A stretch of DNA of 25,439 nt from an uncultured Bacteroides sp. (GCA_900766195.1 CAAFUN010000101.1:1-25439), one strand, 5' to 3'; numbered from the stretch's first letter, positions 15,289 to 23,838 are shown. Made by a program: numbers and translations. Notes: generated by a model from the sequence alone, not told the origin.

Positions 15289-16698
15289 TCAGTTTTTAAA
15301 GTTTTCCAATAAGCTTATCTTATTTGTAATATGTGATAAAGCAAACAAACCTGCATTTTGTTGTTCCATCCATTCTAATCCTTCAACTAAAGTCTTATTA
15401 TCCAGAAATTTCACAGTAAATTTAAGGTCACGTTTTTTATTTTGTTCTTTATCTGTCATCAGCGGAACATAGGGATATACATCCACCATATAACATGCAA
15501 TTAACTGGGCAATAGTAAATAAGAAAGAACGATTACGATATGTATTATAATCTACTTTAAATAGACATTGAGGAAGACTATTTTCTATCTGATCTACCAA
15601 CTCTTGAATATCATAATTTTTATGGCAAATTTTTTCGTAAAAAACAGAGTCACATATATGAAAATAAGTTAGTAAGAAAAGCAAATCAGGACAAACATAT
15701 TCATTATGTGAAAACATTTTCAATGACAAACGAGTGTTTGTAAATATTTTCTCAACTTGCCTTAAAGTTAAATTTTTATGTTTAAAAAGAGTTTTCGTAA
15801 TTGTTAAAAAGTCGTCTTGTTCCCTATCTCTCTTAAAATATTGCTCTCGTTCTTCTATTTTAAAGAATGCATCAAAATCATAGAATTCATATAAATAGCT
15901 ACTAAATTTATCTATATCAGGATCAGGCAAGGTGTATTCAATGTCTATAAATCTCTTTAAGTATTCATCTGCATCTATTAAATCACTACCATAATATCCT
16001 CGAATAGAATTACTTAATTGCTGTTTATCTATTGATATAACAAATACAACATTAGGTATATTGAAAAGATGTTTTATTCTTTCTAATACTTTCACAGCAT
16101 AATAAGGATTACACCGGTCTAGCTCATCAACAATGAAAATCAAAGGTTTATCGTCGCAAACTTCTTCTACAAAATTCAATAATTCGGTATGAAATTGCTT
16201 TAAACATAATTTCTGCTTTTCATAACTTTCAATTTCGTCCTTTAATAAAGAAGATCCTTCTTCTATACTATTGGAGCAAATATCAATAATGTCTTCGCCT
16301 GCATATTTTCTTAATATTCCTCTAGCTATTGCAGGAGCCGTTTTCAAAACTATTTTCCCTGCTGTGCTTATAACTGACAAAAGTGCATCTTCTTTCTTCT
16401 TTTGCAAACTCACGTTCTTTAGTTCACCAAGTAAACCAACAATAGGATCTGAAATAAAATCATTCTCCCATGCATTAAAATATAATGTATGAAAATTATC
16501 CAATCTCAAATATTTTGCCCACATCTCAACAAATGTAGTCTTTCCTGTTCCCCACTTTCCATTTATGGCTAATACACAACCTTCGTTGTAGGTCAAAACA
16601 ATTGCTTTCAATATATCTGCATATTTTTCTCTTCCCAACTTACAGTTTAAGAAAGGATACTTATCTGGTATGTCTAATTTTTGTAGTTTACATTTCAT
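15289..16698 (-). CDS. KAP family P-loop NTPase
   Basis: A 469-residue protein with the KAP signature: Walker A GKWGTGKT (47-54), the conserved LYFNAWEND after the first helix pair (72-80), and Walker B LIFIVDELDRC (186-196) with the typical DELDRC, followed by VVFVISIDKQQL. KAP NTPases, named after Kidins220/ARMS and PifA, include F-plasmid PifA, which blocks phage T7. Many carry membrane helices inserted between the motifs; here the 105-130 segment (LLSVISTAGKIVLKTAPAIARGIL) is hydrophobic enough for one weak or amphipathic helix. The C-terminal ~200 residues have no recognised domain. It is monocistronic, AT-rich like its neighbours, and lies in the defence-like region. The function is unproven. 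Confidence 0.88.
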   Translation of the reverse strand: MKCKLQKLDIPDKYPFLNCKLGREKYADILKAIVLTYNEGCVLAINGKWGTGKTTFVEMWAKYLRLDNFHTLYFNAWENDFISDPIVGLLGELKNVSLQKKKEDALLSVISTAGKIVLKTAPAIARGILRKYAGEDIIDICSNSIEEGSSLLKDEIESYEKQKLCLKQFHTELLNFVEEVCDDKPLIFIVDELDRCNPYYAVKVLERIKHLFNIPNVVFVISIDKQQLSNSIRGYYGSDLIDADEYLKRFIDIEYTLPDPDIDKFSSYLYEFYDFDAFFKIEEREQYFKRDREQDDFLTITKTLFKHKNLTLRQVEKIFTNTRLSLKMFSHNEYVCPDLLFLLTYFHICDSVFYEKICHKNYDIQELVDQIENSLPQCLFKVDYNTYRNRSFLFTIAQLIACYMVDVYPYVPLMTDKEQNKKRDLKFTVKFLDNKTLVEGLEWMEQQNAGLFALSHITNKISLLENFKN

Positions 16699-16749
16699 AA
16701 GTTGTCATGTTATTATTAAAAAGAAATAGTCAAAAATTATATATCATAA

Positions 16750-16757
16750 CAAATATA
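16750..16757 (-). promoter_or_regulatory. -7 box of the KAP NTPase gene
   Basis: The minus strand reads TATATTTG, about 50 nt before the ATG at 16698. No good -33 element. Confidence 0.45.
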
Positions 16758-16856
16758 GTATATCTTAATGATTTATTCTTTAAGTAGAGCAAGTTTTTCA
16801 AAACTAAATATAAAGCATTGATAAAGGTCTAATTTCCACTATAATAATTATAATAT

Positions 16857-17009
16857 ACCCCAAAAATTAGACAGGTGCATAAGTTAAAGAATGTTTTTAT
16901 ACTTTTGTACCGTAAAAAGCAAGTTAATGTCATGGGACGTAAAAGTAAGTTTGATGCTTCGTTCAAGGCTAAAGTGGCTTTAGAAGCAATCAACCTGATA
17001 TCAGAGTAA
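16857..17009 (+). mobile_element. IS3-family insertion sequence, left-end stub
   Basis: The stub starts with an ACCCCAAAAATTAGACAGG terminal-repeat-like sequence, as in many Bacteroidetes IS3 elements. A TACTTTTG promoter box and then ATG at 16932 follow. The frame reads MGRKSKFDASFKAKVALEAI, the start of an IS3-type OrfA helix-turn-helix, then leaves the family and stops at 17007-17009. The rest of orfA, all of orfB and the right end are missing. It is a dead fragment that marks past insertion and deletion between the KAP gene and the lipoprotein locus. Nothing coding is seen from 17010 to 17161. Confidence 0.75.
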
Positions 17010-17161
17010 TAAAAAACACAGTGAACCGTTTATAGGATTAGTATTATTTTGAGTCAACACATTATAAAAATAAGAAATAAACTAGCCAACTACTTCCAGA
17101 GAAATACAGGAAAGATGAAACCAATATACGATGAAAAGTTTCTGCATTAGCAAGAATACAT

Positions 17162-17249
17162 TTGTGCCACCGCGATGGCACAGTTGTGCCAATGCGTTGG
17201 CAAAGTTGTGCCAGTTCGATGGCAAAGTTGTGCCAACGCAGTGGCACAA
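17162..17249 (+). repeat. Four tandem 22-bp palindromic repeats
   Basis: Units at 17162, 17184, 17206 and 17228. Each is TTGTGCCA, a variable six-base centre, then TGGCA and a short AAG/CAG-like join. Within a unit GTGCCA pairs with TGGCA(C), giving a small hairpin. The centres differ (CCGCGA, ATGCGT, GTTCGA, ACGCAG) while the arms are conserved. The G+C content is well above the surrounding DNA. The unit length is not a multiple of three, so it is not a coding repeat. Confidence 0.85.
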
Positions 17250-17381
17250 ATCTTAGCTTGCATACGGCGGTTGCCTGTACCAGCAATTTGTCTCGTAAGT
17301 TATTCAACAACAAATCAAATCTACTAAAAGAAAATATATATTTTGGTACTGTTTATGAGAACGGATACATCAAAATTTGTA

Positions 17382-17389
17382 TATATTTG
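17382..17389 (+). promoter_or_regulatory. -7 box of the TPR/HTH regulator gene
   Basis: TATATTTG followed by C, 23 nt before the ATG at 17413. This places the frame's earlier start (17377) upstream of transcription and decides for 17413. The -33 box is weak. Confidence 0.55.
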
Positions 17390-17412
17390 CAAGACAAAAA
17401 CAACAGAAAAAC

Positions 17413-19086
17413 ATGAAGTTCCCGCATAAATTCCTCAGTGTATTATTCATAATAATAGGATTCCTGTTACCCTCGTGCAACACCCAACACAAGAAGGCAG
17501 ACCATGCAATGGATATTGCCAGAAGCATTATTGAGTCACATCCGGACAGCGCATTGGCAATACTAGATTCTCTCATCAGTCCTTCACTATTGGACAAAGC
17601 CCGCTATAACCGCTATATGCTACTCCGGTTGCAAGCAAAAGACAAAAGCTATCAAGACATCACAGAAGACACTGCGATTTTTAACACCAAGCATTACTAT
17701 ACAGAGAAGAATGATCTGCCCCATGCCGCCATGGCAGCTTATTATTGCGGGCGCGTCAGGTTCGAACAGAAAGATTACAAAAGTGCCATGACACAATATG
17801 TAGAAGCAGAGCGATATGCAGCAAACATTTCCGACATAAACCTGAAAGCGTTGATTCAGAGTGCTATGGGAGCGGTATTATCAGAAGACTTACTAGAAGA
17901 TAAAGCTTTAACTCGGTTTCAACAAGCAGCCAAATACTTTCAACACGCAAGAAATGTAAGAAATGAAATGATTTCTTACCAGCTTATAGCAAGATCCTAT
18001 CTCATCAAACTACAGACCGATAGCAGTTTATTCTATCTTAATAAATCACTAAAAATGGCTGAGACACTAAAAGATTCATCAAATATATCGGCCACCAAGC
18101 AGAATATAGGCATACTGTATAAGGAGATAGAAAATAATAATACATTGGCAAAGAAATATTTCATAGAGGCAATACAGCATGCTACAGGAAATGACTATTC
18201 TAGAATATGTCTTAAGTTGGCGGATATTTACAGTACCGAAAACAAGAAAGATTCAGCAGAATGGTATATGACACAATCGTTATCCCACTTACAAGATAAG
18301 AAAGATGCATACTTAGTTGCGGACATTTACAATATTATAGCTGCTATTAAAGAAAGAGAAGCAGATTATAAAACATCATCAGAATATTATAAAAGATATG
18401 CTGACTGTCAAGATTCTATTTTCAAGGAAACGAGAGATGCCACTCTATTAAGCATAGAAAAGAAATACAAGTTTGAACAGATGAGAAATGATAACATGGG
18501 TTTGGCCTTAGAAAAACAGTATATTCTATCATTTTCCGCCATAAGCATCATATTTTTGATACTCTTGGGATTCTTCCTTCATAAAAGATACACAAAGAGT
18601 AAGAAACGAGAACTGGAAGCAGAACAAAAAATAGTTCAATTGATGAATATGGCAAAAAGTGTCGATGAACAGGGTAATTCTTTCCGCAGCCTGCTACTTC
18701 ATCAATTCGATATCATAAAAAAGACAGCTACCTTAGAGAGGTATATCCAAAAAGGAGATGAAAAATCTGGTAAACTGCTAAAGAGATTTAATACAATAGT
18801 ATATGGTGAAGATCAATTGAACTGGGATGTACTATATAAAGCAATGAACGATCTGCACAACAATTTCTTTGAGCATATAAGAGAGAAATATTTCAATCTG
18901 GACAGAGATGAGTTTCGCATCTGTTGCCTCACCTACACCGCTTTCAGTAGTGACGAAATTTCCATTATTATGGAGCTAAGTGTTAATACCATTCAGATGA
19001 AAAGAACCTCAATTCGCAAAAAGCTGGGTATACCGGTCATGGGTAACATCCAACGCTTTCTGGACGAAAACATTCCACGTTCGTAG
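17413..19086 (+). CDS. Lipoprotein TPR sensor with transmembrane helix and C-terminal HTH
   Basis: A 557-residue protein. It begins with a lipoprotein signal whose lipobox is LPSC (Cys22). Residues ~30-350 are helical tetratricopeptide-like repeats (segments such as YYCGRVRFEQKDYKSAMTQY and ADIYSTENKKDSAEWY). One membrane helix lies at about 370-391 (YILSFSAISIIFLILLGFF), then a charged coiled segment. The C-terminal ~55 residues contain a LuxR-like helix-turn-helix (SSDEISIIMELSVNTIQMKR). The plan puts TPRs in the periplasm and DNA-binding in the cytoplasm, a common Bacteroides type of one-component regulator. It lies directly upstream of, and in the same direction as, the secreted-protein operon, so it is the likely regulator of that operon. 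The start is fixed by the promoter at 17382. Confidence 0.85.
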   Translation: MKFPHKFLSVLFIIIGFLLPSCNTQHKKADHAMDIARSIIESHPDSALAILDSLISPSLLDKARYNRYMLLRLQAKDKSYQDITEDTAIFNTKHYYTEKNDLPHAAMAAYYCGRVRFEQKDYKSAMTQYVEAERYAANISDINLKALIQSAMGAVLSEDLLEDKALTRFQQAAKYFQHARNVRNEMISYQLIARSYLIKLQTDSSLFYLNKSLKMAETLKDSSNISATKQNIGILYKEIENNNTLAKKYFIEAIQHATGNDYSRICLKLADIYSTENKKDSAEWYMTQSLSHLQDKKDAYLVADIYNIIAAIKEREADYKTSSEYYKRYADCQDSIFKETRDATLLSIEKKYKFEQMRNDNMGLALEKQYILSFSAISIIFLILLGFFLHKRYTKSKKRELEAEQKIVQLMNMAKSVDEQGNSFRSLLLHQFDIIKKTATLERYIQKGDEKSGKLLKRFNTIVYGEDQLNWDVLYKAMNDLHNNFFEHIREKYFNLDRDEFRICCLTYTAFSSDEISIIMELSVNTIQMKRTSIRKKLGIPVMGNIQRFLDENIPRS

Positions 19087-19214
19087 TCTGTTCAACGAAA
19101 TTCACTCATAATAAAAGCTATATACTACCTATATCTGATAAATACTAATCATTTAATTTTAAACAACTTAAAAGAGTCTTATATCAAAAAAAAGCTATAT
19201 ATGACTTATAGTCT

Positions 19215-19246
19215 ATTGTTTCTTCAAAAATAAGCCGATAGCTTTG
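19215..19246 (+). promoter_or_regulatory. Promoter of the secreted-protein operon
   Basis: ATTG (19215-19218), a 20-nt spacer, then TAGCTTTG (19239-19246), giving a leader of about 20 nt before the ATG at 19271. The TTG at 19244 lies inside the box and is not a usable start. The 19087-19214 stretch holds nothing else recognisable. Confidence 0.65.
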
Positions 19247-19270
19247 CTTCAAATAATAAAAACTTATTTT

Positions 19271-19648
19271 ATGGCAAAGTTAATTCCTTTTTTAATTCTA
19301 TCATTTTCTCTCTGCTCTTCATATGCAAGAGAGTCAACTGTCTCGGGAAGTGCCTCCTTTAAGAAAACAATATCAATAAATGATTCTCACATGGGGTCAA
19401 CACGTACTCCACTTGAACTTATTGGACTATATCAAGAAGATGCTAAATTAGAGGCATTTTTTTATGAAACTTTGGGTTCAACACAAATTACAGTTCACAA
19501 TGGTTCTGGTATGTGTGTGTATCACACCGTTATTGATGCAAAGGCAGAGGAGCACACTGTAATCGACTTATCATTATGCCTCAAAGGAAGCTACAAAATC
19601 ACTTTTACTACTGATAAAAACTCCTTTGTAGGAGAATTTAAACTATGA
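19271..19648 (+). CDS. DUF3244-like secreted Ig-fold protein
   Basis: From the ATG at 19271 the protein has 125 residues with a signal peptide (cleavage near SSYARE, residues 16-21). The mature part has the short beta-sandwich pattern of Bacteroidetes DUF3244: TPLELIGLY, then LEAFFYETLGSTQITVHNGSGMCVYHTV, IDLSLCLKGSYKITF and a final FVGEFKL. Two cysteines could form a disulfide. Such small domains resemble C-terminal sorting or inhibitor-like Ig folds; no reaction is expected. It is the first gene after the regulator and begins the operon. A spacer of 26 nt separates it from the first lipoprotein gene. Confidence 0.72.
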   Translation: MAKLIPFLILSFSLCSSYARESTVSGSASFKKTISINDSHMGSTRTPLELIGLYQEDAKLEAFFYETLGSTQITVHNGSGMCVYHTVIDAKAEEHTVIDLSLCLKGSYKITFTTDKNSFVGEFKL

Positions 19649-19661
19649 AATTATTCACTTA

Positions 19662-19707
19662 AAAACTAAAGGATATGAAAACGCTTTATTATCTCATTTC
19701 AATTGCA
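19662..19707 (+). repeat. 46-bp direct repeat, copy 1 (leader plus signal-peptide start)
   Basis: Identical over 46 nt to 20756-20801. It covers 13 nt before the ATG, including the AAAGGA ribosome-binding-like sequence, and the first 11 codons. Similarity continues, with changes, through the lipobox codons. Confidence 0.9.
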
Positions 19708-20337
19708 ATTGTATTAGTAAGTATGTCATCTTGCTCACAAGACGACAAGAACTTAATTTTAGAGAATGCCCCCTACCATCCAAAGACACAAGTAGAAGCA
19801 AATTTTATTCTTCGAAATTATATAATTCTTCTCCAAAACTCTTACTCTCTTAAATTATCGATAGAAGAAGCACACAAACTCGGCATTTCTTCTGAACAAT
19901 ATAGCAACGCTATAGATGAAGTAAGCAACACAAACAAGTTAATTAAAGAAGCGATGATAAATCCTAAATATGAGATGCAACTTACAGATCCTCAAACAGC
20001 TATAGAAAATCAAGATAAATGGCCTATTAATAACACAAGATCTTCCATGCCTTCTGGAAGCTTATCAACAAGCGGACAAGAATTTGCTCAGGAAGGTTTT
20101 TTTGCCCCAGTAGGGATGAAGGGAGTAGTATTTGTATGTCGCACAAATGCTGCGTTATTACCTGTTTATACCTGCAAAACAAACTCACTCAACACATGGA
20201 AGATAAAAACAGCAGTAGGTACTTTAGGTACCAATACCACGGTTACGGTACCCTTAGCAGCATCTAACACCAATGCAGGTGTCTACTTTAGTACTACTGA
20301 TTCAAACGGAGGTATGGCTTATTATCAAGGATATTAA
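19675..20337 (+). CDS. Lipoprotein with helical N-domain and strand-rich C-domain
   Basis: A 220-residue lipoprotein with lipobox MSSC (Cys20) and an acidic DD after it, the Bacteroides surface-export type signal being possible. Residues ~40-95 are helical and end in LSIEEAHKLGISSEQYSNAIDEV, a motif echoed in the next gene. Residues 120-220 are rich in Ser, Thr, Gly and Asn and strand-like (GVVFVCRTNAALLPVYTCKTN, then TTVTVPLAAS). Two cysteines may pair. I recognise no family. The first 11 codons and leader are identical to the gene at 20769, showing a duplication of the export signal. It is separated by one base from the next gene. Confidence 0.8.
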   Translation: MKTLYYLISIAIVLVSMSSCSQDDKNLILENAPYHPKTQVEANFILRNYIILLQNSYSLKLSIEEAHKLGISSEQYSNAIDEVSNTNKLIKEAMINPKYEMQLTDPQTAIENQDKWPINNTRSSMPSGSLSTSGQEFAQEGFFAPVGMKGVVFVCRTNAALLPVYTCKTNSLNTWKIKTAVGTLGTNTTVTVPLAASNTNAGVYFSTTDSNGGMAYYQGY

Positions 20338-20338
20338 T

Positions 20339-20710
20339 ATGAAAACGACAATAATAGTAATTCTTTGCTTCATTTCTTTCTCATGCAATAGCAATCGTAA
20401 AGATACAACTGAAATAAGCAAAACGCCGCCTGCTGATACAGAAAGAATCTATCAAACGGTAGACAGTGCTCGGCTAACTAAAGAAATGGAGAAAGTACAG
20501 AAATTAATTGTAAAATATTTGAAGGTGAAGAATAATCATCTTATTATGTCATTAACAAAAGAACAATTTCAGCAATATGGAGTCTCTGGTCACTACTATG
20601 ATCAAATCATTGACGATATTAAAAGAGCAAACCATAGGATTGATTCTTTAAATATAAAAAACACAAAAGAGATGTTACAGGAATCATATAAGGATTTATA
20701 TGCCGATTAG
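20339..20710 (+). CDS. Small lipoprotein sharing the helical motif of its neighbour
   Basis: A 123-residue lipoprotein from the ATG at 20339, which follows the previous stop after one base. An earlier in-frame start at 20273 lies within the upstream gene and would bury the signal, so I reject it. The lipobox is ISFSC (Cys16), followed by a short polar linker. Residues ~50-105 are helical with MSLTKEQFQQYGVSGHYYDQI, parallel to LSIEEAHKLGISSEQYSNAI in the preceding protein. It therefore looks like the N-terminal domain alone. The pair could be sister subunits, or a toxin accessory and its guard; nothing proves it. Confidence 0.8.
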   Translation: MKTTIIVILCFISFSCNSNRKDTTEISKTPPADTERIYQTVDSARLTKEMEKVQKLIVKYLKVKNNHLIMSLTKEQFQQYGVSGHYYDQIIDDIKRANHRIDSLNIKNTKEMLQESYKDLYAD

Positions 20711-20755
20711 GTAAGTCTTTCACTTTATTATATTAGACAAATATTATATACATTT

Positions 20756-20801
20756 AAAACTAAAGGATATGAAAACGCTTTATTATCTCATTTCAATTGC
20801 A
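20756..20801 (+). repeat. 46-bp direct repeat, copy 2
   Basis: Second copy of 19662-19707, at the leader and first codons of the beta-trefoil-like lipoprotein gene. Recombination between copies would remove the two small lipoprotein genes and leave an intact export signal. Confidence 0.9.
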
Positions 20802-22130
20802 GCTACATTGATAAGTATGTCGTCTTGCTCACAAGATGACAGTGAACTTAGCAAAGTAGCTAACCAGATGCCCGAATCAAGAACGTTGTTCAACGCCGAT
20901 TCTCTCTCACTCGATTCTATAATTACCCCATTGGTAGTGAATCCAGACTCTATGAAACTTTACGCAAAAACCAAAACACGAGCTCTTTCCTCTATGGAAG
21001 ATTACGATGAGAATTTTTCAAGTAATATGTATGCAATAAGAGAGTTACCGGTGAGCATACAGGCCAGAGGACAAGGCAACACTAGCAATAGATTCCTGTC
21101 TGCGAATGGTAGTGGTAAAGAAGTTGTTTTGGTGGGATCAGCCAATGAACTCAGCCAAAAATTTTATTTAAAAATCCTGCCTGCCAGTGCTGGAATACCC
21201 TATCTGATTTATTCATCTGCAACAGGTACACCACTATCTGTAGGACAGTATCCCAACAGCCCCAATAATAAAGTACTGTTTTTACCCAAAGATAATAGCG
21301 GTTCAATAACATCGGCAGGATGGGATCTCATTCCCTCAACATATCGAGGCTATTTCGCTATTCAAAGTCAATTTTATCTGGGACAGTCAGACCCTAATAA
21401 TATGTGGTCGGTATTCAACTATGCCCTTGAAGTAAAAAATGACAACAAATTAGGCTATGCACAATATACCAAGAAAGCTCAACAAGAATTTCTTATTACT
21501 CCTATCAACGGATTCACATTGCAATATATTGAATTCTATAAGGATGGGGCTACTGTAAACAAACAAGCTCCTCTAAAAGTGACAACTTATAGTGAAAATC
21601 CTTATGAGGAAAGAAGAGCATTCACAATCAATGCAATGCATTATGAATATGACACATCCTCTTTCTTCGAGAACAGTTATTTGAAAATACCTATAGCAAA
21701 TACTAACGCCCTATTCTATCGCCCAGTAGTAAAAGCGGAAAAGATTGTTCCTCCTCTACCTGTAAAGCCAAGTGATGATCCAAGTCCTATCCGAAATAAA
21801 GCAGATATGTTATACTCGTATACGACACAAAAGATACAAAATACCCTGACTTTCGAAATAAACGGAAATGCTGCTCCAAATTCTTTAATTGAAGTCACAT
21901 CCTACTTTGAAAACTACAGAGTATCGGTGAAGTATACAGCACACATGACCTATAATAACAATGGAGAAGAAAGAGAAGTAAAAATAAACGGAACATGGTA
22001 TGGCACCATTTATACAACAATAAGAGATAATAATTATCCAAAAGATATTATTAAATATTTCGATTTGGACGATGGAGGAGAGATATTACGTACCAGATCT
22101 GCCACATTATCACCAATAACCTTTAAATAG
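20769..22130 (+). CDS. Lipoprotein with beta-trefoil-like domain and possible pore-forming C-terminus
   Basis: A 453-residue lipoprotein (lipobox MSSC, Cys20). After a linker to residue ~125, residues 130-246 look like a beta-trefoil lectin: YLIYSSATGTPLSVG (145-159), VLFLPKDN, GWDLIPS (184-190), GYFAIQSQFYLG and QEFLITPI (239-246). GWDLIPS and QEFLITPI fall where ricin-type repeats end in a QxW-like strand. Residues 250-453 are strand-rich, with a Ser/Thr/Asn-rich alternating segment (QKIQNTLTFEINGN) and VSVKYTAHMTY, then KINGTWYGTIYTT. Lectin followed by aerolysin-type module is a known toxin plan, and this could be one, but the match is by pattern only. It lies 8 nt before the MACPF gene. 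Confidence 0.55.
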   Translation: MKTLYYLISIAATLISMSSCSQDDSELSKVANQMPESRTLFNADSLSLDSIITPLVVNPDSMKLYAKTKTRALSSMEDYDENFSSNMYAIRELPVSIQARGQGNTSNRFLSANGSGKEVVLVGSANELSQKFYLKILPASAGIPYLIYSSATGTPLSVGQYPNSPNNKVLFLPKDNSGSITSAGWDLIPSTYRGYFAIQSQFYLGQSDPNNMWSVFNYALEVKNDNKLGYAQYTKKAQQEFLITPINGFTLQYIEFYKDGATVNKQAPLKVTTYSENPYEERRAFTINAMHYEYDTSSFFENSYLKIPIANTNALFYRPVVKAEKIVPPLPVKPSDDPSPIRNKADMLYSYTTQKIQNTLTFEINGNAAPNSLIEVTSYFENYRVSVKYTAHMTYNNNGEEREVKINGTWYGTIYTTIRDNNYPKDIIKYFDLDDGGEILRTRSATLSPITFK

Positions 22131-22138
22131 ATTATAAC

Positions 22139-23827
22139 ATGAAGACACATTTTTCTTTCGCCTCAATATTGACATTTACAATATTGTTGGCATCTTGTTC
22201 CGGTGATTTTGATAAATCCAATAGCATCTCAACAAGTCAATCTATTGATAGCAAAGAAGGCAATATCATTCTGCAAAAGAGGAACCCTAACTTACCGAAA
22301 ATAAAAACGTTAAAGTTCAATGAATCACAGACAAGAGGTGATATATCCGGAGAGATAGGAAACTCAGATGCTTTTTTAGGTTGTAGCTATAAACTTAAAA
22401 ATGGAAATTACATATTAGGAGACTTTAGTAATGTTGGTAGTCCCATAATAAACCTTAATGCAATAAAAGAGTATGATCCTACTTATGCTGGAGGTTTGCG
22501 TCTGAATACGACAGAAACAAGTAGTTTTGCTTATGATACATTTGACAGATACCAATATAATTCAAAAATTTCTAAAAAGGTAACATCAGGCTTTTCTCTT
22601 AATTTTAAAGTGTTCTCAATAGGTAAGAAGAAGACAACTACCGAAGTTTTTACCAAAGTGATAGATAATACGGAAGCAGCTACTTATGGTGAGCTTAATA
22701 TTAACTTCACCAATAGCCAATTTACATTGCAAAACTCAGAGGCTAGCAGAAAATTGTTTGCGAGGCAATTTCTTACTAAATCTTTTATACGAAGTTTGTA
22801 TAATTCTCCAATATCCTCAACTTTAGAAAATTATGGCGATTTTGTGTTGACAGGATATCTGACTGGAGGAAAAACCTACGCTTCGTATGCAGGAATAAGT
22901 ACAAGTAATATGACAAGCGATACTAAAGAAAAAGATATGGATAAATCCATAAATGCGTCATTCACTTATAAAAATAGTAGTGGTAGTGGCGATTTAGGTT
23001 TTACTGGCTCTAATTATAATTCGGCTACGGAAACTTTTACGAGTGCAAATTCATATATTTATATAAAAACTCTTGGAGGTATACGGGATGGAGGTGAAGC
23101 GGGAATAAAAGCAAGAAAAATAGAAGAACTCAATGTTGATTTAACATCTTGGATGCGTTCACTAAATGATGTCTCTACTCATACCATGATAGATATTGCT
23201 GATAATGGGTTATGCCCGCTATCTGCTTTCGTACTTGAAACAAATTTTAAACAACGGTTTGATGATACCTTTAATGAGGTATTACCGACCTACAATAGTT
23301 TAGTGTATCCATATATTGAAATTATCAGAGTTATGGTTCGTTCTACTCCTTCTTACGAGGCATTATATGACGTAGCAGCTGTTTTGGTAACAAGGCAAGG
23401 GGATAGACTCATATTAAGTGACGGTTTAGCTAAGTCTGCTACAGATTCAGAGCTAAGAGAAAACGAAGATAACGCAATATTTCTCCAAAAGGCACAGAAA
23501 ATCGCTGCTGAAAAATCGCAGTTATTTAGTTCGGATATAGAAATATCATATAATAAGAAGACGAGATTAAATCCATCTTTAAGATCGCCTCTTTGTATAG
23601 ATCTTGCAGGATTTAAAGAAAATAATTTCTATCGGTTTTATTATGAAAAAACAGGTATAGAATATATTTATGATCCTTCAACCCGTATATGTTTCTCATA
23701 TTTCATTGATGAAGGAGATGATGAGACTCTTGATATTTATGGAATAAGAAATTGGGTGGAATCATTGCCGGAGAAAAAAATATCTATAGCTTCATTGGCT
23801 AATTCTTATAAAATTATCGGATTATAA
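22139..23827 (+). CDS. MACPF-domain lipoprotein (BSAP-like candidate antimicrobial protein)
   Basis: A 562-residue lipoprotein with lipobox LASC (Cys20). Residues ~75-365 form a MACPF (membrane attack complex/perforin) domain: an N-terminal part with LGCSYKLKNGNYILGDFSNV, the signature LENYGDFVLTGYLTGG (229-244), a Ser/Gly/Thr-rich segment (about 250-305) in place of a membrane-inserting region, and the late motif LTSWMRSLNDVS with DNGLCPLSAFV (335-365). Residues 366-562 form a C-terminal domain with IYDPSTRICF-like strands, unassigned. MACPF lipoproteins of Bacteroidales include the BSAP toxins that kill related strains through specific outer-membrane targets, but other MACPF proteins there have no known activity. 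Neighbours are a possible lectin-toxin and small lipoproteins. Confidence 0.87.
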   Translation: MKTHFSFASILTFTILLASCSGDFDKSNSISTSQSIDSKEGNIILQKRNPNLPKIKTLKFNESQTRGDISGEIGNSDAFLGCSYKLKNGNYILGDFSNVGSPIINLNAIKEYDPTYAGGLRLNTTETSSFAYDTFDRYQYNSKISKKVTSGFSLNFKVFSIGKKKTTTEVFTKVIDNTEAATYGELNINFTNSQFTLQNSEASRKLFARQFLTKSFIRSLYNSPISSTLENYGDFVLTGYLTGGKTYASYAGISTSNMTSDTKEKDMDKSINASFTYKNSSGSGDLGFTGSNYNSATETFTSANSYIYIKTLGGIRDGGEAGIKARKIEELNVDLTSWMRSLNDVSTHTMIDIADNGLCPLSAFVLETNFKQRFDDTFNEVLPTYNSLVYPYIEIIRVMVRSTPSYEALYDVAAVLVTRQGDRLILSDGLAKSATDSELRENEDNAIFLQKAQKIAAEKSQLFSSDIEISYNKKTRLNPSLRSPLCIDLAGFKENNFYRFYYEKTGIEYIYDPSTRICFSYFIDEGDDETLDIYGIRNWVESLPEKKISIASLANSYKIIGL

Positions 23828-23838
23828 AAGTTATTATT

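Noticed and set aside
17162..17249. Could the 22-bp repeats be a CRISPR array?
   Set aside because: Units abut with only a six-base variable part inside each palindrome. There are no 25-40 nt spacers and no cas genes nearby.
17162..17416. Rightward 84-residue frame across the tandem repeats
   Set aside because: The 22-nt unit shifts frame each time, the protein has no family character, and the frame ends inside the regulator's promoter and start.
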